Shown here piece by piece: positions 15,218-23,115 of a stretch of DNA of 51,292 bases (position 1 is the stretch's first letter; the number at the start of each line of letters is the position of its first letter). The translations under genes and the position numbers were made by a program. The notes beneath the pieces were generated by a model. The model saw only the letters and a list, made by a program, of their open reading frames with translations, did no database searches and was not told the origin of the DNA. The stretch is from the IMG/VR virus record IMGVR_UViG_3300028589_000014, positions 1 through 51,292 of that record; one strand, written 5' to 3'. This stretch comes from a virus.

Positions 15218-17023
15218 TTACAGTTGTGACCGAATTTCGTCAAGCGAAATCAGGTTGTAGAACTCACCATCTTTGAACCGGGTTACTAGTTGGTTCTCAG
15301 TGGAAGCTTCTACTTCCTTACTCACTTGGTCGATGAGAATATAATCACCATCTTCACCCTTGTCAACAAAAAGAAGACCTTTTGCTGATTTCTTTTTAGC
15401 ATCAGTCTTGGGGTCTTTGAAAATTTCAATACCCTCACCATTCACTTCAGTATACGTTGCTTTCACAGCGAAAGCAAATGTATCACGGGTTACACACTGA
15501 TAGGTAAAACTACCCACACCGTACACACAGTTACCAGAGGCAAATCCTTTATCGAACAGACCTTGCAGAATGTTCAGGCAACGAGCAGTAGTAATACTGT
15601 CACCATAAATCAGACCAATGTGACTGTCAAGCATTTTGTGACCAGTGGAGGTAATAGTTCCACCAAACAGATCATACAGCAGTTCAACAGAACCTTTTTC
15701 TTCAGGATCACGCTGAATCTCGTTAAAGTCGTCAACGTTCAGATGAATCTCACCATCATACTCCCTGTAACCAGTGATATCAAGACGATAGTAGGTATTG
15801 TTGTGACGAGCGATCAGTTTGTAAGCTTTGTCGTCTTCACGTTTATCTTCAGCAATCATCTTGTACGCGATTTCATACAGTTCACCGATGAAATCTTTAC
15901 TGTGAGGCTTTACACCTTCACTAATGTGAGCAACCGGCATACCGCAAACTACTTCAACTGGATCACCAGAGTCAGGACGAATTACCAGTTTACCATCCCG
16001 AGCCATGATAACATCTTTCAGGTATGGAAGACCACGCGTCAGAACACCATAGTAATCGAAGCTGTCAGTAACATAGGAAAGCAGACCTTTAGGATACTTT
16101 AGCATCAGTTCGTACAGGAACATCATTTCAGCGATGAGACGCTTATCTTCCATCGCAAAAGTCATACGATCATAGATATTGCGTTGACGCTTCGACATGA
16201 ACTCGTAAGTGCAGTTATTCAGAGCACGTTCAATTCGCAGAATGTTCGATGTTGCTACTGCGTGTTCAGTTGCTGGAACAGAGCCAGATACAAATTTACC
16301 GGCAAAGTAATACTGTTGGGCGTACTGGATAGTACCCATCGAATCACTACCAAGGAACAGAGCAGCGTGACCCAAACCAGAACGTGCAGCATCTTCAGGA
16401 CCAGACATACCACGATCAGCGAAGCTGTGGCCTTGCCAGTTGACCAAATCCAGTGGTGTACCAGTACGAATAGCGAAGTCAGTCAACATTGCCTTGTATT
16501 CAGCAGCGGTAGTAGCGTTGGTGCTGGTTTTCCAAGTAAGGTTAGACAGTACAGTTTCGATGAAGTTTGGCAGCCAGAAGGCGTGCTTCTGAGTGTTCTT
16601 CACGGTCAGTACTGGAATACCCATTTTGACCTTAGTACCTTCCTTCAGAGTTTTCACTTCCAGAGGGAGGTAACCAACATCATGCAGCTTTGCAATACGC
16701 TCAGGTGATACTACACCAACACCAAGAACATTGTCAACAAGTTCAGAATACAGTGCCACAGCGGCTTCTTTATTCATCGTGAAGAAGATGTTCCAGTTAG
16801 CAACGATTTCCATGAAGGCACCTTGAGCACCGATGAAAACCAGTTTGCCGTCATAGTAACGAGTGCACGAACGACGATAAATCTTGTCACTACGTGGTGT
16901 CAGGTTGTTGAAGATGAGTTCAGTACCATCCGAATACTGGTCAGCATGACCCAGCTTATAAGCGTCCGTATTAAACGCAGCAAAAAGATTCAAACGTTGT
17001 GGAACAAAATCAAACTTCTTCAT
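15218..17023 (-). CDS. Nicotinamide phosphoribosyltransferase-like enzyme (NadV/NAMPT family)
   Basis: 601 residues, longer than usual NAMPT (about 490). Family landmarks: NTDAYKLGH (D20, Y22), HSFADRGMSG, FVSGSVPATEHAVATS with the catalytic histidine, LVIRPDSGDP (phosphate and ribose contacts) and GLIYGDSIT, VYGVGSFTYQ near the end. Extra length lies mainly between the RPDSGDP and GDSIT blocks (a charged insert of roughly 70 residues with many K, D and Y) and at the C-terminus. NAMPT makes NMN from nicotinamide and PRPP. With the PRPP-synthetase-like gene nearby and no NMNAT, it may instead use ADPR-pyrophosphate. Confidence 0.88.
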   Translation of the reverse strand: MKKFDFVPQRLNLFAAFNTDAYKLGHADQYSDGTELIFNNLTPRSDKIYRRSCTRYYDGKLVFIGAQGAFMEIVANWNIFFTMNKEAAVALYSELVDNVLGVGVVSPERIAKLHDVGYLPLEVKTLKEGTKVKMGIPVLTVKNTQKHAFWLPNFIETVLSNLTWKTSTNATTAAEYKAMLTDFAIRTGTPLDLVNWQGHSFADRGMSGPEDAARSGLGHAALFLGSDSMGTIQYAQQYYFAGKFVSGSVPATEHAVATSNILRIERALNNCTYEFMSKRQRNIYDRMTFAMEDKRLIAEMMFLYELMLKYPKGLLSYVTDSFDYYGVLTRGLPYLKDVIMARDGKLVIRPDSGDPVEVVCGMPVAHISEGVKPHSKDFIGELYEIAYKMIAEDKREDDKAYKLIARHNNTYYRLDITGYREYDGEIHLNVDDFNEIQRDPEEKGSVELLYDLFGGTITSTGHKMLDSHIGLIYGDSITTARCLNILQGLFDKGFASGNCVYGVGSFTYQCVTRDTFAFAVKATYTEVNGEGIEIFKDPKTDAKKKSAKGLLFVDKGEDGDYILIDQVSKEVEASTENQLVTRFKDGEFYNLISLDEIRSQL

Positions 17024-17549
17024 TAACTTCTCCTAAGATTTCAAATGTACACTTTCTGTGCGATTTCAGTTTACCAGACAAACATCTTGAGATTGCTGGT
17101 TGTTGGAAGCCTTTTCCTACAAGCTCTCTCAAAGAGATAGAATCATAAACAACATTTCCACTCAAGTCAACAACTTTGTATAGTTTAATTTTTCTAAGAC
17201 CTGTCTCAAGAGCATGAATGTTATTTTCTTGCTCAGTACACCATTCGAGATTTTCAACATTGTTGTTCTTTTTATTACCATCAATGTGATTGACAAATGG
17301 TAGATTTTCTGGATTAGGAATAAATGCTTCAGCAACCATTCTATGAATGAATCGGTAATGTGAAACACCGTCAACACTCATGTTTGCATTATAGTAACCT
17401 CCAGAATGTATACGCTTTCGCAATCTTCTACCTTTCCAGAAAGCGAATCCTCTTTTCCTTTTCACGACCCGGCTGACGCTTCGGACATTTCCGAGGTTGC
17501 TAACCTCATACCAGCCGGAAAATCCTACAGCATCTAGCCAGATTTCCAT
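17010..17549 (-). CDS. NUMOD4-HNH homing endonuclease
   Basis: 179 residues. NUMOD4 opening (EIWLDAVGFSGWYEVSNLG), HNH core HRMVAEAFIPNPE...VNHIDGNKKNNNVENLEW, and a C-terminal NUMOD1-like helix-turn-helix (SLRELVGKGFQQPAISRCL). All parts intact. The last codons overlap the start of the NAMPT-like gene by 14 bases, so the NAMPT-like start depends on translation of this gene. Likely inserted between the 17560-17796 gene and the NAMPT-like gene. Confidence 0.88.
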   Translation of the reverse strand: MEIWLDAVGFSGWYEVSNLGNVRSVSRVVKRKRGFAFWKGRRLRKRIHSGGYYNANMSVDGVSHYRFIHRMVAEAFIPNPENLPFVNHIDGNKKNNNVENLEWCTEQENNIHALETGLRKIKLYKVVDLSGNVVYDSISLRELVGKGFQQPAISRCLSGKLKSHRKCTFEILGEVNEEV

Positions 17550-17559
17550 TCGCTATACC

Positions 17560-17796
17560 TTAGAACTGCAATTTGAAGTCAAGAGTTTTGTGTTCTTCAT
17601 CTTTGAAGTAGAAGTCTACCACACATTTCTGTGTGTCTACAACAATGTAATCTACTTCTCGTTCATCATTCAGAAGAATCAACACTTCATCGTGAATTTT
17701 TGGCGAATAAAACATCAATACACCAGTGTCGATTTCATCCCAGCCAGACCATGCTGAACATACGAACTTTTCAATACCCGTAAGATTAGTAACCAT
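17560..17796 (-). CDS. Small hypothetical protein
   Basis: 78 residues from the ATG at 17796 with GGAGAAGAG upstream; earlier in-frame starts lie deep inside the preceding gene. Beta-rich (VLMFYSPKIHDEVLILLND, YIVVDTQKCVVDFYF), like a small beta-barrel. Function unknown. Confidence 0.55.
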   Translation of the reverse strand: MVTNLTGIEKFVCSAWSGWDEIDTGVLMFYSPKIHDEVLILLNDEREVDYIVVDTQKCVVDFYFKDEEHKTLDFKLQF

Positions 17797-18043
17797 TCTC
17801 TTCTCCTTGCAGTTTTTCAATATCAGAATCAGACAATACAATCCAACCACTTGTTGCATTTTTCATTTGTTCGTCACTCCAACCTGCTGCAATTTTAAGG
17901 TCAGGTGAGATTGGATGTAAAACATCTTCACCATAAAGTTCGTATCGAACTTTATCAAAGATATCATCACGAATCTTTGATTGACCTACAGTGTTGCCAA
18001 ACACATGGAAGATCATTTTCAGTTCGTCTTCTGTGAATTCCAT
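17786..18043 (-). CDS. Small hypothetical protein
   Basis: 85 residues, helical and acidic at the N-terminus (FTEDELKMIFHVFG). Contains WSDEQMKNATSGWIVLSDSDI. Overlaps the next gene by 11 bases. No family recognised. Confidence 0.55.
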   Translation of the reverse strand: MEFTEDELKMIFHVFGNTVGQSKIRDDIFDKVRYELYGEDVLHPISPDLKIAAGWSDEQMKNATSGWIVLSDSDIEKLQGEENGY

Positions 18044-18053
18044 TTATTTCTCC

Positions 18054-18470
18054 TTAAATGAGTTTTGAAAGAAGGATTTCTTTTGCCATTGTTGGTGTCA
18101 GGTGTTCATTGAGAATTTCACGTACAACACTAGCCATATCACGACGAATGACCTTTCGCTCAAGTAGTACGGCATCTTCCACAGCATTCTTTACTGTTGC
18201 CTTTACCACTTCGCCAACTTGTTCTTTTACAATTGCTGAGATTGCTTCACTCAATTTTGGATCAGTAATAGTCAGTTTCTTGTTATTCCATGGACCTGAT
18301 TCTGTGGTCATGTCTTTTAGCACGCGGTCAACACGTGCTTTTACAGCTTCTTCAATATTGTCAGCACGGATATTACTGATAACCGCTTGCTGAACTTCAA
18401 GCTTAAAGGTTTCGTTCTCACGAATGAGAGCACGTACACTTTCTGTGTCCAGACGCATTGTAATACTCAA
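18054..18470 (-). CDS. Helical hypothetical protein, TTG start
   Basis: 138 residues, charged and almost fully helical (amphipathic, with many E, K, R and V). The TTG at 18470 is preferred because AAGGAG lies seven bases upstream; the ATG at 18458 would be 19 bases from it. Possibly a coiled-coil or nucleoid-like structural protein. Sits between the PRPP-synthetase-like and smaller genes. Confidence 0.5.
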   Translation of the reverse strand: MSITMRLDTESVRALIRENETFKLEVQQAVISNIRADNIEEAVKARVDRVLKDMTTESGPWNNKKLTITDPKLSEAISAIVKEQVGEVVKATVKNAVEDAVLLERKVIRRDMASVVREILNEHLTPTMAKEILLSKLI

Positions 18471-18481
18471 TTACTTTCTCC

Positions 18482-19321
18482 TTACCAAATGTCAATTACG
18501 ATTACGTTGTCAGCATTCTTATTGCTGTCATAGCTGTTGGTAGTATATACCTTGTCGAAATGCTTTGCAACAGTTTCAACACCGTAAGTGAACAGACCGT
18601 GAGTACAAGCTAAATCAATACGACCATCTACGTCTTCTTCAAGACGAAGGTGATTAGCCAGATTGTAGAAGGTACGACCGCCATCAATGATATCGTCAAG
18701 GATAAGGTAATCAGCGAGCACTGGTACATGATCCAGAATCTGAATGTCACTCAATTCCATTGTATCAGGATTTCGAGCCTTAGTGCAACGAATAACACCA
18801 GCTGCACCAACAAGTTCTGCAAAAGTCTCACACTTCTTCAGTGCTCCCATATCAGGTGCAACGATATACGTTTCAGCAAAGCTTGCTTTGATAGATTTAA
18901 ACAATTCAAACTGGTCAATACCATAGAATTGATCTATCAAAGCACTGACGTTGCTATGTGGATCAAGTGCACTCACCATTTTGAAGTGCATTTGGTTGAT
19001 GATCTTCGACAGATACTTCAGGCCAAAACCACCACCATTCTTGGTGATACGATCTTGACGGGCATACGGTAGGTAAGGCATGTACAGACGAAGGTCACAC
19101 AGTGGATAATGACCACGAATAGCGTGTACAGTTTGACCGAGTGCGATGAGTCGATCATTCAGAGACAGACCGCCTTCACCAAATTGAATGTCAATGGTGA
19201 TGCCCACTGGTTCAACAACGATATCAGCAGAGCCGGTGTTAATGTCAACTTCAACACAACCGTCTTTGTATTGTTTTACGTCAACATTTACGGTCATATT
19301 ACCAACGTGATAGCGAATCAT
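18482..19321 (-). CDS. Ribose-phosphate pyrophosphokinase-like enzyme (PrsA family; candidate ADPR-PP synthetase)
   Basis: 279 residues against about 315 for bacterial PrsA. YMPYLPYARQDR (83-91) is the ATP-binding loop, SALDPHS (118-123) the metal site, DDIIDGGRTF (209-218) the PRPP loop. The N-terminal domain is shortened and the flexible loop differs from PrsA. Standard enzymes pyrophosphorylate ribose-5-phosphate. In NAD+-rebuilding phages an enzyme annotated this way pyrophosphorylates ADP-ribose. Which substrate applies here cannot be read from sequence alone. Same operon as the NAMPT-like gene. Confidence 0.87.
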   Translation of the reverse strand: MIRYHVGNMTVNVDVKQYKDGCVEVDINTGSADIVVEPVGITIDIQFGEGGLSLNDRLIALGQTVHAIRGHYPLCDLRLYMPYLPYARQDRITKNGGGFGLKYLSKIINQMHFKMVSALDPHSNVSALIDQFYGIDQFELFKSIKASFAETYIVAPDMGALKKCETFAELVGAAGVIRCTKARNPDTMELSDIQILDHVPVLADYLILDDIIDGGRTFYNLANHLRLEEDVDGRIDLACTHGLFTYGVETVAKHFDKVYTTNSYDSNKNADNVIVIDIW

Positions 19322-19522
19322 TCATTTACCCTCTGTGTTGTCTACAAATTCTTGTAGTTGTGCGATAAGCCGAATAACATCGTCTCGTTCAAGTACAATA
19401 TTGTCATTGCTGTCATTGATTTCAAATGCAACATGTTGTTTGGGGCAGTCTTTCATGATTGCGGTATCTACGTCAATATAGTCAGCATGTACGTCGTAAT
19501 ATCTTACGATAAATGTTGTCAT
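19322..19522 (-). CDS. Small hypothetical protein
   Basis: 66 residues with TAGGAGAATAAA before the ATG. Beta strands (TFIVRYYDVHADYIDV), then a helix (RDDVIRLIAQLQEFVDN). Layout resembles the 9445-9651 protein, which also ends with a helix of this kind. Function unknown. Confidence 0.55.
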   Translation of the reverse strand: MTTFIVRYYDVHADYIDVDTAIMKDCPKQHVAFEINDSNDNIVLERDDVIRLIAQLQEFVDNTEGK

Positions 19523-19531
19523 TTTATTCTC

Positions 19532-20512
19532 CTAAAATTCGATATATGGGTTTGCTACAGCGATGACGTTTGGAATCTTGAGGTCATGCCACAGACGAAT
19601 CATCTGAGGACGGTCATCGATACAGGCAACGATGTTATACGAATTTGCGAGGTGTGTCCAGAAGATTTCTTCTTTGACAGCATTATCTTTTCGCATGTCA
19701 CCAGCTTTGCGCATCCACAGACCGTCACAAGGTACTTCGTGCTCAGCAAGCCACACCTCTGTTTCGGATCGACAGTCATCCGAACGACCACTTACAATCA
19801 GAACCTCATAACCTTGTCGCTTGTAGTTAATCACCATATCGATGATGAACCAACGTGGAAGGTCTTCACCAACACGTGCCCACTCGAAAGGACCACGACC
19901 ATCCATTTGTGCAATTGTACCATCAACGTCAACAATGATAGCTTCTTGAAGCTTTTCATTAGGAGTGTACGTTGGACGCTGAATCACTTCGTTCCACTTT
20001 TGCCACTGTGAGTACAGAACGTTATGACCTACACCATTCAGGCGATATGCGTCACGCTTCCAAGCTTCTTCCAGACTGATTTCCAGTTGATGCACTTCTA
20101 CTTCATAGCCAAGGTCTTCAAGGTTTTTGATGAGCTTGTTTCGCGTAGGAGCATGAAGGTTGGTGTTCGACACGATGATGTTATCACCACGCGAATACGC
20201 TTCCATAATCATTCGACCTTCGATTTCGGTCACTTCCTTCTCTTGTGCTTTGGTCATTTTGTAGTCACGCCAGTCAGCACCGGGTTTTACCAGATTGAAG
20301 CGAATCCAATCACGGTTAACTTCTGTCCAACCTTCAAGCACTTTCTTTGCAGCAAGCGACGATTTACCGCTAGTGCTGATTCCCACAGTTACAATTGCTT
20401 TCAAACCTTTTCTCCTTGTTGGGTCATTCTGTTCGCATATCTCTTCTTCACAGATAGGACACATTAAAGTGTCCATTCCGTCATATTCTACACCATGTTC
20501 AAAGCAAATCAC
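19532..20512 (-). CDS. pseT: Polynucleotide 5'-kinase/3'-phosphatase (PseT-like) with zinc-ribbon N-terminus
   Basis: 326 residues, close to T4 PseT (301) plus an added N-terminal zinc ribbon (CFEHG ... CPICEEEIC, residues 3-26). Kinase P-loop GISTSGKSS (44-52); phosphatase aspartates in VDVDGT (D195, D197), then SGRSDD and IDDRPQM. It heals 2',3'-cyclic phosphate and 5'-OH ends so that RNA ligase can seal them. GTG start overlaps the RNA ligase TGA, so the two are made together, as expected for tRNA repair partners. Confidence 0.92.
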   Translation of the reverse strand: MICFEHGVEYDGMDTLMCPICEEEICEQNDPTRRKGLKAIVTVGISTSGKSSLAAKKVLEGWTEVNRDWIRFNLVKPGADWRDYKMTKAQEKEVTEIEGRMIMEAYSRGDNIIVSNTNLHAPTRNKLIKNLEDLGYEVEVHQLEISLEEAWKRDAYRLNGVGHNVLYSQWQKWNEVIQRPTYTPNEKLQEAIIVDVDGTIAQMDGRGPFEWARVGEDLPRWFIIDMVINYKRQGYEVLIVSGRSDDCRSETEVWLAEHEVPCDGLWMRKAGDMRKDNAVKEEIFWTHLANSYNIVACIDDRPQMIRLWHDLKIPNVIAVANPYIEF

Positions 20513-21642
20513 AAGAACTTTTCCAATAGGGAGACTTTATGACACTGCTTTGCTTGATTGAAAGATTCAATCACACTGATACCTTTCGAGCGAGCACCGA
20601 ACAATACGCCAGAGTATACACAACCTTTGATAGCTTGAGCAAACTCTTTTTGGTCTTCGATACCTTTCACGCCTTCATAGTGGTTATCCATGGCAACCAT
20701 CAATGTGTCATACGCTTCAATGTAAGGCTCAAGCGGTTCACGATCTTGTGGGAAGTAGGTCAGGTATTCGTCCACTTCACCAGAAATAACAAGCTCACTC
20801 ATGCGCTTAGGGTTCAAGCCTTCACCTCGAATGTGGTGTACAGCAACGTATGCTGGTGACTTGATCTTGCAAATAGGTACGCCATCTTGATACACAACGT
20901 AACCTTCGTCAAGGTCTTTCAGTACAGCAGCACTACCAACGGCTTCGTCTTCACTGTTGAAAGAGAATTGCTTAGCATCAACAATACGATTACCAATCAT
21001 GTCAGCGGCGATGTTAGCCTCTTTAAACAACCATTCACGTTCCTGTTCGCTCAAATAATGTCCACGGAAATGACGAGCACCAAGGAAGTGCATGTTATAG
21101 CCGCTGTAAGCTCGTACAACGCGGTTTTCAAAGCAAGTAAGCTCAAAGACATAGGTGACACATGGGTTGAGCTTTGAGTAGCCACAAAGATTCTGAAATT
21201 CGTTGTCACTGCGAACACCGAGTGCTTTGAAAACAAGTTCGCGGAATGTCACACCATGACCCATACATTCGCTTTCAGCAAAGGCAGTACCACGGGTTCC
21301 TACTTCCCACTTACCATCCCAGTAGATTTTGATGAGGCTCCCGTCAACCTTTTCGTACACTTTAGCTTTTGCCCAATCGATCACAGGTGTAACGTTGAGT
21401 GCTTCACCGAGGTTAAAGAATCGGTCGAATGGTCGTGCGACTACTTCAAGGTCGAAGTTCAGAATCAGACCACGGCATTCCCGAACGATTGGGTCAGTCT
21501 TTGGGCTTTCGATCTGGTTGTAGTTCAGTACGAAAATGTTTCGGTCATGGTAAACCTTAGCTTTGATGCCAAGCTCTTCTTCCAAACGTTGCAGCCCGTG
21601 AAACAGACCATCCGATTGCTTGATGAATTCGATTACTTTCAT
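20509..21642 (-). CDS. rnlA: T4 RnlA-like RNA ligase 1
   Basis: 377 residues (T4 Rnl1 is 374). Nucleotidyl-lysine motif VYEKVDGSLIKIY places the lysine at 98; GTRGTAFAE, YVFELTCFENRVV, EGYVVYQ and CKIKSPAYV are motifs III to V. Start at the ATG at 21642, eight bases after AAGGAG; an earlier in-frame start lacks a site. Seals tRNAs cut in the anticodon loop (PrrC-type damage) after end healing by the kinase/phosphatase encoded next. Zinc-ribbon genes precede it. Confidence 0.92.
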   Translation of the reverse strand: MKVIEFIKQSDGLFHGLQRLEEELGIKAKVYHDRNIFVLNYNQIESPKTDPIVRECRGLILNFDLEVVARPFDRFFNLGEALNVTPVIDWAKAKVYEKVDGSLIKIYWDGKWEVGTRGTAFAESECMGHGVTFRELVFKALGVRSDNEFQNLCGYSKLNPCVTYVFELTCFENRVVRAYSGYNMHFLGARHFRGHYLSEQEREWLFKEANIAADMIGNRIVDAKQFSFNSEDEAVGSAAVLKDLDEGYVVYQDGVPICKIKSPAYVAVHHIRGEGLNPKRMSELVISGEVDEYLTYFPQDREPLEPYIEAYDTLMVAMDNHYEGVKGIEDQKEFAQAIKGCVYSGVLFGARSKGISVIESFNQAKQCHKVSLLEKFL

Positions 21643-21652
21643 TTGTTTCTCC

Positions 21653-21841
21653 TTAGAAAATGGTAGGTACAGGTGTTTGAGCACCACAGCATGGGCAATG
21701 AATCCGAGCTACGCGATCACGACAGCCAGTGTAATCGGATTCCAATGCAAACCTCATGTCGGTGAATTGGTATTCTAGTACAGTCTTGCACTGATAGCAA
21801 GTGGTTCGTTTGTTTTCTGGTTTGCTTACGATAGTCACCAT
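21653..21841 (-). CDS. Small zinc-ribbon protein
   Basis: 62 residues with two CxxC knuckles: CYQC (residues 15-18) and CPCC near residue 49-52, typical of a rubredoxin-like zinc ribbon. AGGAGAATAGAA before the ATG. No further function visible; second gene of the leftward operon. Confidence 0.65.
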   Translation of the reverse strand: MVTIVSKPENKRTTCYQCKTVLEYQFTDMRFALESDYTGCRDRVARIHCPCCGAQTPVPTIF

Positions 21842-21851
21842 TTCTATTCTC

Positions 21852-22049
21852 CTATTTCACTCTGTTGAAGTATACCACATCATCGCAACCTTTCAATAGG
21901 CAAGGTGATTTGTGATAGCTATCGTAGTAGTCAGCATAATATTCAAGGTCATCCTGAATCGCTTCATATTCACTCTTACAACGTGGGCATACACCTTTGT
22001 AAACAGGCTCTACTGGAAGAGTACCTTGCTTTGTCATTTTTACAGCCAT
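21852..22049 (-). CDS. Small zinc-ribbon protein, first gene of the leftward operon
   Basis: 65 residues. CPRC (21-24) and C-x4-C (CLLKGC, near 50-55) frame an acidic tyrosine-rich helix. CAGGAG seven bases before ATG. First gene after the promoter at 22079-22107, so expressed early. Confidence 0.65.
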   Translation of the reverse strand: MAVKMTKQGTLPVEPVYKGVCPRCKSEYEAIQDDLEYYADYYDSYHKSPCLLKGCDDVVYFNRVK

Positions 22050-22078
22050 GAAACGTTCTCCTGTGTTTGATGAGATAG

Positions 22079-22107
22079 ATTCTATAGTAAACCTGTAGGA
22101 ATGTCTA
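22079..22107 (-). promoter_or_regulatory. Early promoter for the leftward operon
   Basis: Minus strand TAGACA (22102-22107) and TAGAAT (22079-22084), spacer 17. Gives a leader of about 25 bases before the zinc-ribbon gene. Best candidate for driving the RNA-repair and NAD genes. Confidence 0.75.
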
Positions 22108-22154
22108 ATAGATTTTTCCTATAGAGTACCTATTTCCTGATAGAAAAATACGTA

Positions 22155-22183
22155 TTGACAGGATTGAAAAGCTTGTGTATAAT
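22155..22183 (+). promoter_or_regulatory. Rightward sigma70 promoter
   Basis: Consensus TTGACA (22155-22160), 17 bases, consensus TATAAT (22178-22183). It starts a leader of nearly 290 bases before the first rightward gene; that leader contains the inverted repeats of the control region. Confidence 0.85.
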
Positions 22184-22420
22184 AAAAGCTCTTGATCTTT
22201 CTTAATGATTTATCATTAGTAATTACTTAGTAAATAATTACTCTTAAAGAATAATATAGGAGAAGGAAAGAGAAAGAAAAGAAATAAATTAAAGCTTTCG
22301 CTTTATAGAAATATACTATTATGTACTATGAGTACATAGAAATTATCTATAAATATGCGATCACTGATTTGTAGAGGGAATCCTTTCCATCTTCCTTTGA
22401 AATTTATTTCAAAATAGTGC

Positions 22421-22448
22421 TTGACATGTAGATCGTATGGTATAGAAT
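22421..22448 (+). promoter_or_regulatory. Second rightward promoter
   Basis: TTGACA (22421-22426), 16 bases, TAGAAT (22443-22448). Places the transcript start near 22455, before the ATG at 22480 and after an in-frame ATG at 22447, which decides the start of the next gene. Confidence 0.75.
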
Positions 22449-22479
22449 GCCAACCATCAAACGACATGAGGTGATTGAA

Positions 22480-22725
22480 ATGCATACGATGGACGTATTT
22501 GCTGTTTATAGCTGGGTTCGTGATGAAGGTGAAAAGCTTGAGGGTTTGTATCAAAGCAAGGAACATGCTGAATACATTGAGGCTCACCTTGAAGCGATTG
22601 AGGTAAACAAATGGATTGATCGCGGTTCACGTTTCCCTCGCTTCGATAGAAAGCAACCTTTCCCAATGTACATTGACCATTCAATGGGGTGGTATGTCGA
22701 AGAGGAAGAGGTTTATCTGGCATGA
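22480..22725 (+). CDS. Small hypothetical protein, first rightward gene
   Basis: 81 residues starting MHTMDVFAVYSWV, with GAGGTG eight bases upstream. Beta-strand, then helix (SKEHAEYIEAHLEAIEVN), then GWYVEEEEVYLA. The pattern suggests the small phage protein fold with a DUF-like GLYxSxxHAxxY motif, unnamed here. Its TGA overlaps the next ATG. Confidence 0.6.
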   Translation: MHTMDVFAVYSWVRDEGEKLEGLYQSKEHAEYIEAHLEAIEVNKWIDRGSRFPRFDRKQPFPMYIDHSMGWYVEEEEVYLA

Positions 22726-22937
22726 AGGTGTATCAGGTTTACTCAGGTGCTGTAGTGCTTTACACCACTGACACATTGGATTATGCTAGCTACCTTCGTG
22801 ACTGGTGTGCAGCTGAATATGAGAACGATTACCGTAATTTTACGGGAACGAACATTATTGAATCAGTAAGAAATCAGATTCGGTACATGTGTGATAAGCA
22901 TTTCTTTGTAATGCAGGTAGGAGTTTTGCGTGGATAA
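22722..22937 (+). CDS. Small hypothetical protein, related to its upstream neighbour
   Basis: 71 residues, MKVYQVYSGAVVLYTTDTLDYASYLRDWC... It has the same beginning (VYxVYS, then T/S..A.Y) as the 22480 gene, suggesting a diverged tandem copy. ATGA overlap with upstream stop. Function unknown. Confidence 0.55.
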   Translation: MKVYQVYSGAVVLYTTDTLDYASYLRDWCAAEYENDYRNFTGTNIIESVRNQIRYMCDKHFFVMQVGVLRG

Positions 22938-23112
22938 ATTCAATCGTGATGACAGTGGTTATTTTGGTGGTGCAGTGCTAGCAGATAGGGAATGTGGCTC
23001 TGTAAGCCTCAGAGACGCGTCAGGAAGCACGTTCAGGTTTTATGTGTCCGATGACCCTGAGTATACAATGTCAGGTGTGTATGAGCCTTGTACGGTGTCT
23101 GAGCGATGGTGA
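22930..23112 (+). CDS. Small hypothetical protein, GTG start
   Basis: 60 residues, GTG with TAGGAG upstream; overlaps the previous gene by eight bases. Glycine and acidic rich, strand pattern (YFGGAVLADRECGSVSLRD). Function unknown. Confidence 0.5.
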   Translation: MDKFNRDDSGYFGGAVLADRECGSVSLRDASGSTFRFYVSDDPEYTMSGVYEPCTVSERW

Positions 23113-23115
23113 TGA

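Larger units (their letters stand above)
22108..22479. other. AT-rich divergent control region, no gene
   Basis: About 370 bases separating leftward and rightward genes. Holds two rightward promoters (listed), and between them inverted repeats: AATGAT/ATCATT (22204-22217), AGTAATTA/TAATTACT (22218-22242), a short AAAGC/GCTTT hairpin near 22291-22305 and ATGTAC/GTACAT near 22320-22336. A long purine run (GGAGAAGGAAAG...) covers 22259-22284. No ORF over 17 codons. May be a regulator-binding region or a replication start. Confidence 0.5.

Noticed and set aside
22320-22373. 17-codon open frame in the control region
   Set aside because: No ribosome site before the ATG, and the sequence is AT-rich palindrome.
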